Shown in pieces: positions 50,411-59,808 of a stretch of DNA of 64,000 bases (position 1 is its first letter; each line of letters begins with the position of its first letter). Below the pieces are notes generated by a model. It was given only the letters and a program-made list of their open reading frames with translations, did no database searches and was not told the DNA's origin. A program made the translations under genes and the position numbers. The DNA is taken from assembly GCA_963725175.1 (NCBI GenBank), contig CAVRXH010000006.1:6076001-6140000 (forward strand), given 5' to 3'. This DNA is from DASUBV01 sp963725175. Lineage in GTDB: Bacteria; Actinomycetota; Actinomycetes; Streptosporangiales; Streptosporangiaceae.

Positions 50411-51286
50411 TCAGGGCGGGTTGGTGAGGGTGGCTAGGGCGGTGGCGGCGGCTATTAGCTGGGGGGCCAGGCGCTTGCCGGGGGACTGGCCGATGCGGCT
50501 GGCCGGGCCAGAGACGCAGAGGGCGCCGAGGAGCTGGCCAGCGGCGAGGACCGGGGCGCTGACGCTGGCGACGCCGGGCTCGCGCTCGGCGACGCTGGCC
50601 GCCCAGCCGCGGCGGCGGACCGCCGCCAGCTCGGCGTCCAGCTCGGCGGGGTCGGCCGACCAGGCGAGCAGGACCTTGCCGCCGGAGCCGGCGTCCAGGG
50701 GGAGCAGCGCCCCGACCGGCACGCTGTCGCGCAGGCCCGTGCCGGCGTCGCGGGCCGCGACGCAGAGGCGCAGGGTCCCGGAGCGGACGTAGAGCTGAGC
50801 GCTTTCCCCGGTGGCCTCGTGCAGGCTGGCGAGCACCGGCCCGGCCAGGGCGGCCAGGTCAAGCTCGGGGCCGGCCGCGATGGCCAGCTCGGTGAGCCGG
50901 GGACCCAGGCGGAACGCGCCGGAGGCGTCGCGGGCGACGAGCCGGTGGCCTTCCAGCGCGACCAGCAGCCGGTAGGCGGTCGGCCGGGGCAGGCCGCTGG
51001 CCTCGGACAGCCAGCGGAGCGTGCGCGGCCCGGCGGTGAGCAGGCCGAGCAGTGACATCGACCGGTCCAGCACGCCAACCCCGGTAACGATGCCGCCAGC
51101 AGCCGACCCGCCAGCGCCGGACCCGCCAGCGCCCGACCCGCCAGCGCCCGGCCCGCGCGCGACCGCGCTGCCGCCCGGCCCGCGCGCGACCGCGCTGCCG
51201 CCCGGCCCGCGCGCGACCGCGCTGCCGCCCGGCGCGTCGTCGCCAGCCTGGTTGCCGCCACCTGGCTCGTGGACTAGGGTACTCAT
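50411..51286 (-). CDS. ndgR: IclR-family regulator, NdgR-like
   Basis: A 291-residue IclR protein: winged helix (VGVLDRSMSLLGLLTAGPRTLRWLSEASGLPRPTAYRLLVAL, from about residue 69) and effector domain (GESAQLYVRSGTLRLCVAARD; SGGKVLLAWS). Divergent placement against leuCD identifies the streptomycete NdgR/LtbR group, which controls leuCD and amino-acid-dependent growth. The first 65 residues are unusual: three copies of GGSAVARGP and several GAGGS/GAGGSAAGG repeats, encoded by tandem DNA repeats. Family members normally start close to the winged helix. Confidence 0.85.
   Translation of the reverse strand: MSTLVHEPGGGNQAGDDAPGGSAVARGPGGSAVARGPGGSAVARGPGAGGSGAGGSGAGGSAAGGIVTGVGVLDRSMSLLGLLTAGPRTLRWLSEASGLPRPTAYRLLVALEGHRLVARDASGAFRLGPRLTELAIAAGPELDLAALAGPVLASLHEATGESAQLYVRSGTLRLCVAARDAGTGLRDSVPVGALLPLDAGSGGKVLLAWSADPAELDAELAAVRRRGWAASVAEREPGVASVSAPVLAAGQLLGALCVSGPASRIGQSPGKRLAPQLIAAATALATLTNPP
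51125..51240. repeat. In-frame tandem repeats in the ndgR N-terminus
   Basis: Units of 27 bp (GCGACCGCGCTGCCGCCCGG type, three copies about 51161-51237) and of 15 bp (CCAGCGCCCGACCCG type) preserve the reading frame and encode the GGSAVARGP and GAGGS repeats. Their sequence identity suggests recent expansion. Confidence 0.75.
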
Positions 51287-51295
51287 ATCGTGAAC

Positions 51296-51325
51296 AGCTT
51301 ATCTCATTATGTGAGACAGCATCAA
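51296..51325 (-). promoter_or_regulatory. ndgR promoter with operator palindrome facing leuC
   Basis: TCTCATTATGTGAGA (51302-51316) is a 5-5-5 palindrome of the kind bound by NdgR/LtbR upstream of leuC. On the minus strand TTGATG (51320-51325) and TAAGCT (51296-51301), 18 bp apart, form a plausible ndgR promoter with the palindrome exactly in its spacer, so binding would repress ndgR itself as well as act on leuC. Confidence 0.65.
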
Positions 51326-51361
51326 CGGGACAACCGCGAGCCGGATGATTCGAGACGCCTG

Positions 51362-52759
51362 ATGACCGGACGACTGTTCGACAAGGTCTGGGACCGCCAC
51401 CTGGTGGCCAGCCCCGAGGGCGAGCCGCCGCTGCTCTACATCGACCTGCACCTGGTGCACGAGGTCACCTCGCCGCAGGCGTTCGAGGGCCTGGAGCTGG
51501 CCGGCCGCAAGGTGCGCCGCCCGGACCTGACCGTCGCCACCATGGACCACGACGTGCCGACCATCGGCCTGGACAAGCCGATCGCGGACCCGCTGGCCGC
51601 GGAGCAGATCGCCCGGCTGCGGCGCAACTGCGCCGAGCACGGCGTGACGCTGCACGCGCTGGGCAGCCCGGAGCAGGGCATCGTGCATGTGATCGGCCCG
51701 CAGCTCGGCCTCACCCAGCCCGGCATGACGGTGGTCTGCGGCGACAGCCACACCTCCACGCACGGCGCGTTCGGCGCGCTGGCCTTCGGCATCGGCACCA
51801 CCGAGGTGGAGCACGTGCTGGCCACCCAGACGCTGCGCCAGGTCAAGCCCGACGCGATGGCGGTCACGGTGGACGGCGACCTGCCGCCCGGCTGCACGGC
51901 CAAGGACCTGGTGCTGGCCATCATCCGGACGCTGGGCACCGGCGGCGGCACCGGCTCGGTCATCGAGTACCGGGGCGCCGCGATCGCGGCGCTGTCGATG
52001 GAAGGCCGGATGACGGTCTGCAACATGTCCATCGAGGGCGGCGCGCGGGCCGGGATGATCGCCCCCGACGACACCACGTTCGCGTACCTGGAGGGCCGCC
52101 AGCACGCCCCGAAGGGGGCGGCCTGGGAGCGGGCGCTCGACGACTGGCGGGGCCTGGTCACCGAGCCGGGCGCGGTCTTCGACCACGAGATCAGGGTGGA
52201 CGCCGCCGCGCTGCGCCCGGCGGTCACCTGGGGGACCAACCCGGCGCAGTCGGTGTCCATCGACGACACGGTGCCCGACCCGGCGACCTTCGGCTCCCCG
52301 GCCCAGCGCCAGTCGGCGGAGCGGGCGCTGACCTACATGGGCCTGTCGCCCGGCACGCCGATCCGCGACATCGCGGTGGACACCGTGTTCATCGGGTCCT
52401 GCACCAACGGCCGGCTCGCCGACCTGCGGGACGCGGCCGAGGTGATCCGCGGCAAGAAGGTGCGCCGCGGCGTCCGCGCGCTGGTGGTGCCTGGCTCGGC
52501 GCGGGTCAAGGCAGAGGCCGAGGCCGAGGGCCTGGACCGGGTGTTCACCGACGCGGGCTTCGAGTGGCGGTCGGCCGGCTGCTCGATGTGCCTGGGCATG
52601 AACGGGGACATCCTGTCGCCCGGCGAGCGCTCCGCGTCCACCAGCAACCGTAACTTCGAGGGCCGTCAGGGTCCCGGCGGCCGCACCCACCTGGTGTCGC
52701 CGGCGGTGGCCGCGGCCACCGCGCTGGCCGGGCACTTCGCGGCCCCGAGCGAGGTGTGA
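51362..52759 (+). CDS. leuC: 3-isopropylmalate dehydratase large subunit
   Basis: Isomerises 2-isopropylmalate to 3-isopropylmalate in leucine synthesis, with LeuD. 465 residues; [4Fe-4S] ligands in VFIGSCTNGR and CSMCLGMN, plus VCGDSHTSTHGAFGALAFGIGTTEVEHVLATQ (in the middle). The start is taken at ATG 51362 (MTGRLFDKVWDRHLV), which fits the family; a GTG at 51290 is in frame but would put the operator palindrome inside the gene. LeuD begins 1 bp after the stop. Confidence 0.93.
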   Translation: MTGRLFDKVWDRHLVASPEGEPPLLYIDLHLVHEVTSPQAFEGLELAGRKVRRPDLTVATMDHDVPTIGLDKPIADPLAAEQIARLRRNCAEHGVTLHALGSPEQGIVHVIGPQLGLTQPGMTVVCGDSHTSTHGAFGALAFGIGTTEVEHVLATQTLRQVKPDAMAVTVDGDLPPGCTAKDLVLAIIRTLGTGGGTGSVIEYRGAAIAALSMEGRMTVCNMSIEGGARAGMIAPDDTTFAYLEGRQHAPKGAAWERALDDWRGLVTEPGAVFDHEIRVDAAALRPAVTWGTNPAQSVSIDDTVPDPATFGSPAQRQSAERALTYMGLSPGTPIRDIAVDTVFIGSCTNGRLADLRDAAEVIRGKKVRRGVRALVVPGSARVKAEAEAEGLDRVFTDAGFEWRSAGCSMCLGMNGDILSPGERSASTSNRNFEGRQGPGGRTHLVSPAVAAATALAGHFAAPSEV

Positions 52760-52760
52760 G

Positions 52761-53376
52761 ATGGCGGGCATCCAGCGGGTAGCGGGCCGCGCGGTGGCGC
52801 TGGAGCGCCGCGACGTGGACACCGACCAGATCATCCCGGCGGCGTGGCTCAAGCGGGTGGAGCGGACCGGGTTCGCCCCCGGCCTGTTCGGCGCCTGGCG
52901 CGATGACCCGGACTTCGTGCTCAACCAGCCCGGCGCCGACCAGGCCAGGGTCCTGGTGGCCGGGGCGAACTTCGGCTGCGGCTCGTCCCGCGAGCACGCG
53001 GTCTGGGCGCTGCAGGACTTCGGCTTCCAGGCCGTCATCTCGCCGCGGTTCGCCGACATCTTCCGCGGCAACTGCGTCAGCTCGGGCCTGATCCCGGCCG
53101 AGGTCAGCGAGGAGACGGCCGCCGCGCTGTTCGCGGCGCTGGCCGCCGACCCCGCCGCCGAGGTGACCGTGGACGTGGCCGCCAGCACCGTGGCGGTCCC
53201 GTCGGCGGGCATCAGCGAGCCGTTCTCCATCGCCAGACTTCGCCAGGTGGCGGCTGCTTGAGGGCCTGGACGACGTGGCGCTGACCCTGCGGCACGAGGC
53301 GGCGATCACCGCGTTCGAGGCCGCCAGGCCGGACCATCTGCCGACAATCGGGGCAAACGCGGCAGCGGCGGGCTGA
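52761..53376 (+). CDS. leuD: 3-isopropylmalate dehydratase small subunit (one frameshift)
   Basis: The partner of LeuC. The uncorrected frame stops early at 53261 (166 residues). Removing one extra base near 53235 restores IADFARWRLLEGLDDVALTL and continues to TGA 53374-53376, giving 204 residues, the normal length. The conserved DVDTDQIIPAAWLK and NFGCGSSREHAVWAL segments are intact. Confidence 0.9.
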
Positions 53377-53565
53377 GTATGCGTTAGAGTAAGCGGCGTA
53401 CGCTGACGCCTGTCTTGGGCCGCCACGCGTCAGCAAGGACCGGCAAAGAGGCCGGGTCGCGCATGTGCGCAGGTCAGCTGGGTTAGTATGGCTGCTGGCC
53501 AGGGTTACGGCAGATCTATTCCGGGCAATGTCGCCCGCGGCAATCCATCCGAGTGGAGCAGGACT

Positions 53566-53610
53566 GTGAACCGCGTGTTCCTCGAACACCTCGTACTTAT
53601 TATCACGTAG
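53566..53610 (+). CDS. Branched-chain amino acid leader peptide
   Basis: GTG at 53566 to TAG at 53608-53610 encodes MNRVFLEHLVLIIT, 14 residues, with Leu, Leu-Val-Leu-Ile-Ile clustered near the end. GGAGCAGGA lies just upstream. The stop codon is the base of a hairpin, and a Rho-independent terminator follows 30 bp later. Short Leu/Val/Ile-rich leaders precede ilvB in other actinomycetes. Confidence 0.8.
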   Translation: MNRVFLEHLVLIIT

Positions 53611-53638
53611 CGCGTGCCCGCCTCCGGGCTCGCGCTAC
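53607..53638 (+). promoter_or_regulatory. Attenuator pause hairpin
   Basis: GTAGCGCG pairs with CGCGCTAC at the ends, and GCCCG with CGGGC inside, giving a nearly perfect stem. It overlaps the leader-peptide stop codon, so a ribosome ending there would melt it. Confidence 0.7.
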
Positions 53639-53640
53639 CA

Positions 53641-53671
53641 CCTCTTTGCCGCTGCGGCAGGGAGGTTTTTT
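53641..53671 (+). terminator. Intrinsic terminator of the ilv attenuator
   Basis: CCTCTTTGCCG and CGGCAGGGAGG form an 11-bp stem (two G-U pairs) with a 3-base loop, directly followed by TTTTTT. It lies 36 bp before the ilvB start. An intrinsic terminator with a U-tract is rare in this high-GC window. Confidence 0.85.
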
Positions 53672-53706
53672 GTTGGACCGGCACGCGATAGAAGGAGCAA
53701 ACCCCC

Positions 53707-55478
53707 GTGGACCTGACCGGAGCCCAGGCACTCGTGCGCAGCCTTGAACAGCAGGGCGTCGAGGTGGTCTTCGGGCTGCCCGGCGGCACCATCCTGCCGA
53801 CCTATGACCCGCTGCTGTCCTCCTCGCTGCGGCACGTCCTGGTCCGGCACGAGCAGGGCGCGGGGCACGCCGCCGAGGGCTACGCCTGGGCGACCGGCAA
53901 GCCTGGCGTGTGCATGGCCACCAGCGGCCCCGGCGCGACGAACCTGGTCACCGCCCTGTCGGACGCCTACATGGACTCGGTGCCGATGGTGGCCATCACC
54001 GGCCAGGTCGGCCGCCCGCTGATCGGCACCGACGCCTTCCAGGAAGCCGACATCACCGGCATCACGCTGCCGATCACCAAGCACAACGAGCTGGTCACCG
54101 ACGTGGAGCGGATCCCGGCGGCGATCGCCGAGGCGTTCCACATCGCCACCACCGGCCGCCCCGGCCCGGTGCTGATCGACGTGCCCAAGGACGTCCAGCA
54201 GGCCACCGGCCCGTTCTCCTGGCCGCCGGAGCTTGACCTGCCCGGCTACCGGGTGCCTGGCCCGCCGAGCACCGAGGCCATCGCGGCCGCGGCGGCGCTG
54301 CTGCGCCAGGCCCGCCGCCCGGTGCTTTACGTGGGCGGCGGGGTGATCAAGTCGAACGCACACCGGGAGCTACTCGGCCCTCGCCGAGCTGGTCCAGGCT
54401 CCGGTGACGACCACGCTGATGGCCCGCGGCGCGTTCCCCGACAGCCATCCGCTGTGCCCTGGGCATGCCCGGCATGCACGGCACCTACCCGGCGGTGGCC
54501 GCGCTCCAGGAGGCCGACCTGGTGGTCGCGCTCGGGGCCCGGTTCGACGACCGGGTGACCGGCAGCCTGCCGCACTTCGCGCCGCACGCCCAGATCGTGC
54601 ACGCCGACATCGACCCGGCCGAGATCGGCAAGAACCGCCGCCCCGACGTGGCCATCCTCGGCGACCTGAAGGCGGTGCTGGCCGGGCTGACGCAGGCCTT
54701 CGCGGCCGGCGGCCCGGCCCGGGGACACCGCCGACTGGCGGTCGGTGCTTGACGGCTGGAAGCGGGACTTCCCGCTGCGCTACGCCCAGGACGACGACGG
54801 CCCGCTGAAGCCGCAGTACGTGGTCGAGCGGCTGTCCGCGCTGACCGGCGGCGACGCCGTGGTGGTGGCCGGGGTCGGCCAGCACCAGATGCACGCCGCC
54901 CAGCACTACTCCTTCACCAAGCCGCGCAGCTGGGTCAACTCCGGCGGCGCGGGCACCATGGGCTTCGCGGTGCCCGCCGCGATGGGCGCCCAGGTGGGCA
55001 GGCCGGGCGAGCTGGTGGTCGCGATCGACGGCGACGGCTGCTTCCAGATGACCGCGCAGGAGCTGGCCACCTGCGCCATCGAGGGCCTGCCGATCAAGGT
55101 GCTGATCTTCAACAACGGCTTCCTCGGCATGGTCCGGCAGTGGCAGGAGCTGTTCTACGAGGAGCGCTACTCCTACGTGGAGCTGGGCCAGGCCATCCCC
55201 GACTACGTCAAGCTCGCCGAGGCCTACGGCTGCCACGGGCTGCGCTGCGATTCGCCTGACGAGGTGGACGCGGTGCTGGAGAAGGCGCTGGCGGCGTCCG
55301 ACGTGCCGGTGGTCGTGGACTTCCGGGTGCACGACAGGGAGGGCGTCTTCCCGATGGTGCCGGCGGCCGGCCCAACGACGAGATCGTGCTCGGCCCCGAG
55401 TTCAGCGCCGAGGAGCAGCGCGCCGCCGCGCGCCGCGACCTGAGCACCGCACGCCAGGGAGAGGTGACCAGCCGATGA
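53707..55478 (+). CDS. ilvB: Acetolactate synthase large subunit (four frameshifts)
   Basis: Makes acetolactate or acetohydroxybutyrate, the first common BCAA step, with TPP and FAD. Frame breaks occur near 54372, 54462, 54725 and 55370 (three extra bases, one missing). Joined, it gives 589 residues: GLPGGTILPTYDPL, HEQGAGHAAEGYAWATG (catalytic Glu), TSGPGATNLVTAL, and the TPP motif GDGCFQMTAQELATCAIEGLPIKVLIFNNGFLGM (within 430-470). The start is GTG 53707. The stop overlaps the ilvN ATG, which independently supports the restored final frame. Confidence 0.92.
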
Positions 55479-56019
55479 CCACGCACACCCTGTCGGTCCT
55501 GGTGGAGAACAAGCCAGGCGTGCTCGCGCACGTCGCCGGGCTGTTCTCCCGCCGGGCCTTCAACATCTCCTCGCTGGCGGTCGGCCCGACGGCCGACGAG
55601 CGGGTCAGCAGGATCACCCTGGTGGTGGACGGCGCGTCCACGCCGGTCGGCAGGTCATGGTGCAGCTCGACAAGCTGATCCGGGTGCTCAAGGTGGTGGA
55701 GCTGCGCCGCGGCGACGCCGTCGAGCGGGAGCTGGCCCTGATCAAGGTCACCGCCGGGGATGAGCAGCGCGGCCAGCTGCTGGAGGTGGCGCAGGTGTTC
55801 GGCGCCTCGGTGGTCGACATGAGCCCGACGACCGTGGTGCTGGAGGCGGTCAGCAGCCCGGGCAAGCTCGACGCGCTGCTGGCCATGCTCGGGTCCTACG
55901 GCATCTGCGAGATCGTCCGCACCGGCCGGGTCGCGCTGGCGCGCGGCGCCGGCACCATCACCGACGCCCCGGACCAGCCCGCGAGCGGCCCGCAGGCCAC
56001 CGTCGGCAGCGCCGCCTGA
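55475..56019 (+). CDS. ilvN: Acetolactate synthase regulatory subunit (one frameshift)
   Basis: ACT-domain subunit that confers valine feedback on IlvB. One missing base near 55650 splits it; restored length is 181 residues. The first half has TLSVLVENKPGVLAHVAGLFSRRAFNISSLAVGPT and the second VMVQLDKLIRVLKVVEL, GDEQRGQLLEVAQVFGASVVDMSP. The start overlaps the ilvB stop (ATGA). Confidence 0.92.
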
Positions 56020-56066
56020 GCATCCCGTTCAAGACGAAAAGAACCTGACGAGAGGACACCACCGAC

Positions 56067-57081
56067 ATGGCCACCGTGTACTACGACGACGACGCTGACC
56101 TCGGCCTGATCACCGGACGCAAGGTCGCCGTCCTTGGCTACGGGTCGCAGGGCCACGCGCACGCGCTCAGCCTGCGCGACTCCGGCTGCGAGGTGCAGGT
56201 CGGCCTGCCCGAGGGCTCCAGGTCCCGCAAGCGCGCGGCCGCCGAGGGGCTGACCGTGGATACCCCGGAACGGGTCTGCGCGTGGGCGGACGTGATCATG
56301 GTGCTGACCCCGGACACCGGGCAGCGCCGGCTGTACGCCGACGCCATCGCGCCCAACCTCAGGCCCGGCGACGCGCTGTTCTTCGCGCACGGGTTCAACA
56401 TTCACTACGGCTACATCACCGCGCCGTCCGACGTGGACGTGGCGATGGTCGCGCCGAAGGCGCCCGGCCACACGGTGCGCCGGCAGTACGTGGCCGGCCA
56501 GGGCACTCCGGTGCTGGTCGCGGTGGAGCAGGACGCCACCGGCAAGGCCTGGGACCTGGCCAGGTCCTACGCCAAGGCGATCGGCGGGACGAAGGCCGGC
56601 GCGCTGGTCACCACGTTCAAGGAGGAGACCGAGAGCGACCTGTTCGGCGAGCAGGCGGTGCTCTGCGGCGGGGTGACGGCGCTGGTCAACGCCGGGCTTC
56701 GAGACGCTGGTCAACGCGGGCTACCAGCCGGAGGTGGCCTACTTCGAGTGCCTGCACGAGCTCAAGCTGATCGTCGACCTGATGTATGAGGGCGGCGAGA
56801 CCTGGATGCGCTACTCGGTCAGCGACACCGCCGAGTACGGCGACCTGACCCGCGGCCCGAAGGTGATCTCCGAGCCGACGAGGCAGGCGATGGCCAAGAT
56901 CCTCGCCGACATCCAGTCCGGCGACTTCGCCCGCGAGTGGGTGGCCGAGGACGACAACGGCCGGCCCAACTTCGAGCGGCTGCGCGACGCGGCCCGCACG
57001 GCGAAGATCGAGCAGACCGGCAAGCCGCTGCGCAAGATGATGAGCTGGCTGGACGCCGCGACCGACGAGATGGACGGCTGA
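56067..57081 (+). CDS. ilvC: Ketol-acid reductoisomerase (one frameshift)
   Basis: NADPH-dependent isomerase/reductase of the BCAA pathway. One extra C near 56696 interrupts it; restored length is 337 residues, exactly the class I norm. GYGSQGHAHALSL is the NADPH loop, and the knotted domain has metal ligands in ETESDLFGEQAVLCGG and the ECLHELKLIVDLMYEGG segment after the break. A GAGAGGACACC ribosome site precedes the ATG. Confidence 0.95.
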
Positions 57082-57084
57082 GCC

Positions 57085-58139
57085 ATGCCGGCAGAGCCAG
57101 CCAGCTACGCGCTGGCGCACATCCCGGGCGACGGAGTCGGCCCCGAGGTAACCGAGGTCGCCAGGAACTGCGTGGACGCCGCCGCCGCCCGGCACGGCTT
57201 CGGCGTGACCTGGCGGCCGTACTCCCTGGGCGCCCGGCACTACCTGGACACCGGCGAGGTGCTGCCCGACAGCGCGCTGGCCGAGCTGCGGACGGCCGAC
57301 GCGATCCTGCTCGGCGCGGTCGGCAGCCCGGAGGTGCCGCCGGGCGTGCTGGAGCGCGGCCTGCTGCTGCGGCTGCGCGCCGAGCTTGACCTGTACGTGA
57401 ACCTGCGGCCGTCCAAGCTGCGCGAGGGGGTCGCCCGCGCGGTCCCGTCGGTCGCCCTCCAAGACCTGGACCTGGTGATCGTCAGGGAGAACACCGAGGG
57501 CCTGTACGCGGGGGCCGGGGGCACCGTGCACGCCGGCACCGAGCTTCGAGACGGCCACCGAGGAGTCGCTGAACACCTGGGCCGGGGTGAACCGGTGCGT
57601 GCGGTACGCGGCGGAGCTCGCGGCCAGCCGCAGCGGGCGGCTCACCCTGGTGCACAAGACCAACGTGCTGACCCACGCCGGCCGGCTCTGGCAGCGGGTC
57701 GCCGAGTCGGTCGCCGCGCAGCACGGCGTCCAGCTCAGCTACGCCCACGTGGACGCGGCCTGCCTGTACCTGGTGGACGAGCCCGTCGCGGTTCGACGTG
57801 ATCGTCACCGACAACCTGTTCGGCGACATCCTGTCCGACCTCGGCGCGGCGCTGACCGGCGGCCTGGGCCTGGCGCCCAGCGGCAACCTGAACCCGGACC
57901 GCACCGGGCCGTCGGTCTTCGAGCCGGTGCACGGCTCGGCGCCGGACATCGCCGGGCAGGGGGTGGCCAGCCCGGTCGGCGCGGTGCTGTCGGCTGGCCT
58001 GATGCTGGACCACCTGGGCCAGGGCGAAGCCGCCGCCGACCTGGACGACGCCGTCTCCGCCGTGCTCGCGGCCGGGGCGCCCGCCAGCACCGCCGACTGG
58101 GAGAAGGCGCTGCTGGCACGACTGGAGGGGGAAGCATGA
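57085..58139 (+). CDS. leuB: 3-isopropylmalate dehydrogenase (two frameshifts)
   Basis: Oxidises and decarboxylates 3-isopropylmalate for leucine synthesis. Frames break near 57544 and 57788, each with one extra C; restored length is 350 residues. IPGDGVGPEVTEVA, LLLRLRAELDLYVNLRP, VRENTEGLYAG, then RYAAELAASRSGRLTLVHKTNVL and DVIVTDNLFGDILSDLGAALTGGLG are all present. The stop overlaps the cimA ATG. Confidence 0.93.
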
Positions 58140-59795
58140 CCAGGCAGGAGTCTGGCGGGCAGCAGGCCGGCCCGCGGGGGAGCGGGCAGAAGGTCGAGAT
58201 CTACGACACCACGCTGCGGGACGGCTCGCAGCAGGTCGGCCTGGACCTGACCGTCGCCGACAAGCTCCGGGTCGCCTCGGTGCTCGACAGCCTCGGGGTC
58301 GACGTGATCGAGGGCGGCTGGCCCGGTTCCAACCCCAAGGACGCCGAGTTCTTCGACCGGGTGCAGGGCCTGGAGCTGCGCAACGCACAGCTCGCCGCGT
58401 TCGGCGCGACCCGGCTGCCGCGCCGCGACGTCGAGGACGACGCCAACCTGGCCGCGCTGCTGGCCGCGAACACCCCGATCGTCACGCTGGTCGGCAAGGC
58501 CTGGACGCTGCACGTGGACGAGGCGCTGCGGACCACCCGCGAGGAGAACCTGGCGATGGTCGCCGAGTCGGTCGCCTTCATGGCGGCGGCCGGGCGGCGG
58601 GTGGTGTTCGACGCCGAGCACTTCTTCGACGGCTACCTGGCCGACCGGGGCTACGCGCTGGCGGTGCTGGCCGCCGCCGCCGAGGCCGGCGCGGACACCC
58701 TGGCGCTGTGCGACACCAACGGCGGCACGCTGCCCGACGACGTGGCCAGGATCGTCGCGGAGGTCGCCGACCGGTCGCTGACCAGGATCGGCGTGCACTT
58801 CCACAACGACGCGGCCTGCGCGGTGGCCAACTCGGTGGTCGCGGTCGCCGCCGGCGGCCTCCAGGTGCAGGGCGCGGCCAACGGCTACGGCGAGCGGTGC
58901 GGCAACGCCGACCTGTTCTCGGTGATCGCCAGCCTGGAGCTCAAGCGGGGCCACGAGCTGCTGCCCGCCGGGCGGCTGTCCGCGCTGGCCTCCACCGCGC
59001 GGACCATCGCCGAGGTCGCGAACCTGCCGTTCGAGGCCCGCCAGCCCTACGTCGGCGGGTCGGCGTTCGCCACCAAGGCCGGGCTGCACGCCTCGGCCAT
59101 CGCCCGCCGCCCCGACGCCTACAGCCACATCGAGCCCGCCGCCGTCGGCAACCAGGCGCAGGTGCTGGTCAGCGAGCTGGCCGGGCGCAGCAACGTGCTG
59201 GCCAAGGCCGCCGAGCTCGGCCTGGACCTGGACTCAGATCCCAGCCTGGCCGGCCGGGTGCTCGACCAGGTGAAGGAGGCCGAGCACCGGGGGTATGCGT
59301 TCGAGGCCGCGGACGCCTCGTTCGAGCTGCTGGTCCGGCGCACCACCGGGACGCTGCCCACCTGGTACGAGCTGGAGGGCTACCGGGTGGTCATCGAGCG
59401 CGCCAGCACGGCCGACCGCAGCGAGGCCATCGTCCGGCTGCGGCTGGGCGCGGACCGGGTGGTCGCCGTGGGCGAGGGCGTCGGCCCGGTGCACGCCCTG
59501 GACCAGGCACTGCGCCAGGCACTGGTCAGCGTGTATCCCGGCGCTGGCGGAGATCCGCCTGGTCGACTACAAGGTGCGCATCCTGGACGGCCGGGACGCC
59601 ACCCGCGCCGTCACCCGGGTGATGCTCACCTCCGCCGACCATGACGGCGAGTGGACGACCGTCGGGGTGTCCGACGACATCGTGACCGCGTCCTGGGAGG
59701 CGCTCGCCGACGGCGTCGCCTACGGCCTGCTCCGCGCGGGCGCCGAGGCGCTCGGCGATGACCAGCTTGCCGGGCCCGCGACCGGCGGGCCCTGA
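58136..59795 (+). CDS. cimA: Citramalate synthase (one frameshift)
   Basis: Condenses pyruvate and acetyl-CoA to citramalate, giving 2-ketobutyrate for isoleucine without threonine. 552 residues after removing one extra G near 59541. The HMGL-type barrel is seen in EIYDTTLRDGSQQVGLDLTV, EGGWPGSNPKDAEFF, DTNGGTLPDDVARIV and GVHFHNDAACAVANS; the C-terminal LeuA-type regulatory domain continues across the break (IRLVDYKVRILDGRDATRAV). EGGWPGSNPKD separates it from 2-isopropylmalate synthase. Confidence 0.92.
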
Positions 59796-59808
59796 TCTCG
59801 GAGGCGGT

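Larger units (their letters stand above)
53377..53706 (+). promoter_or_regulatory. ilvB leader region with attenuator
   Basis: A 330-bp leader. A short stem (GCTGACGC 53402-53409 with 53427-53434) is followed by the leader-peptide gene (53566-53610), a hairpin starting in its stop codon (53607-53638) and a terminator with six T residues (53641-53671). This is the layout of translation-coupled attenuation: slow reading of Leu/Val/Ile codons would change which hairpin forms. Confidence 0.8.

Noticed and set aside
51290..51361. GTG at 51290 as the leuC start
   Set aside because: It would add 24 non-conserved residues and place the NdgR-type operator inside the coding region; the ATG at 51362 matches the family start.
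51299..53230. Minus-strand open frame of about 640 codons over leuC and leuD
   Set aside because: Shadow of leuCD; composition is His/Arg/Gly-rich without domains.
54365..57790. Programmed ribosomal frameshifting in ilvB/ilvC/leuB
   Set aside because: There are too many sites, no slippery heptamers or conserved pseudoknots, and these enzymes are not known to use frameshifting; sequence error is simpler.
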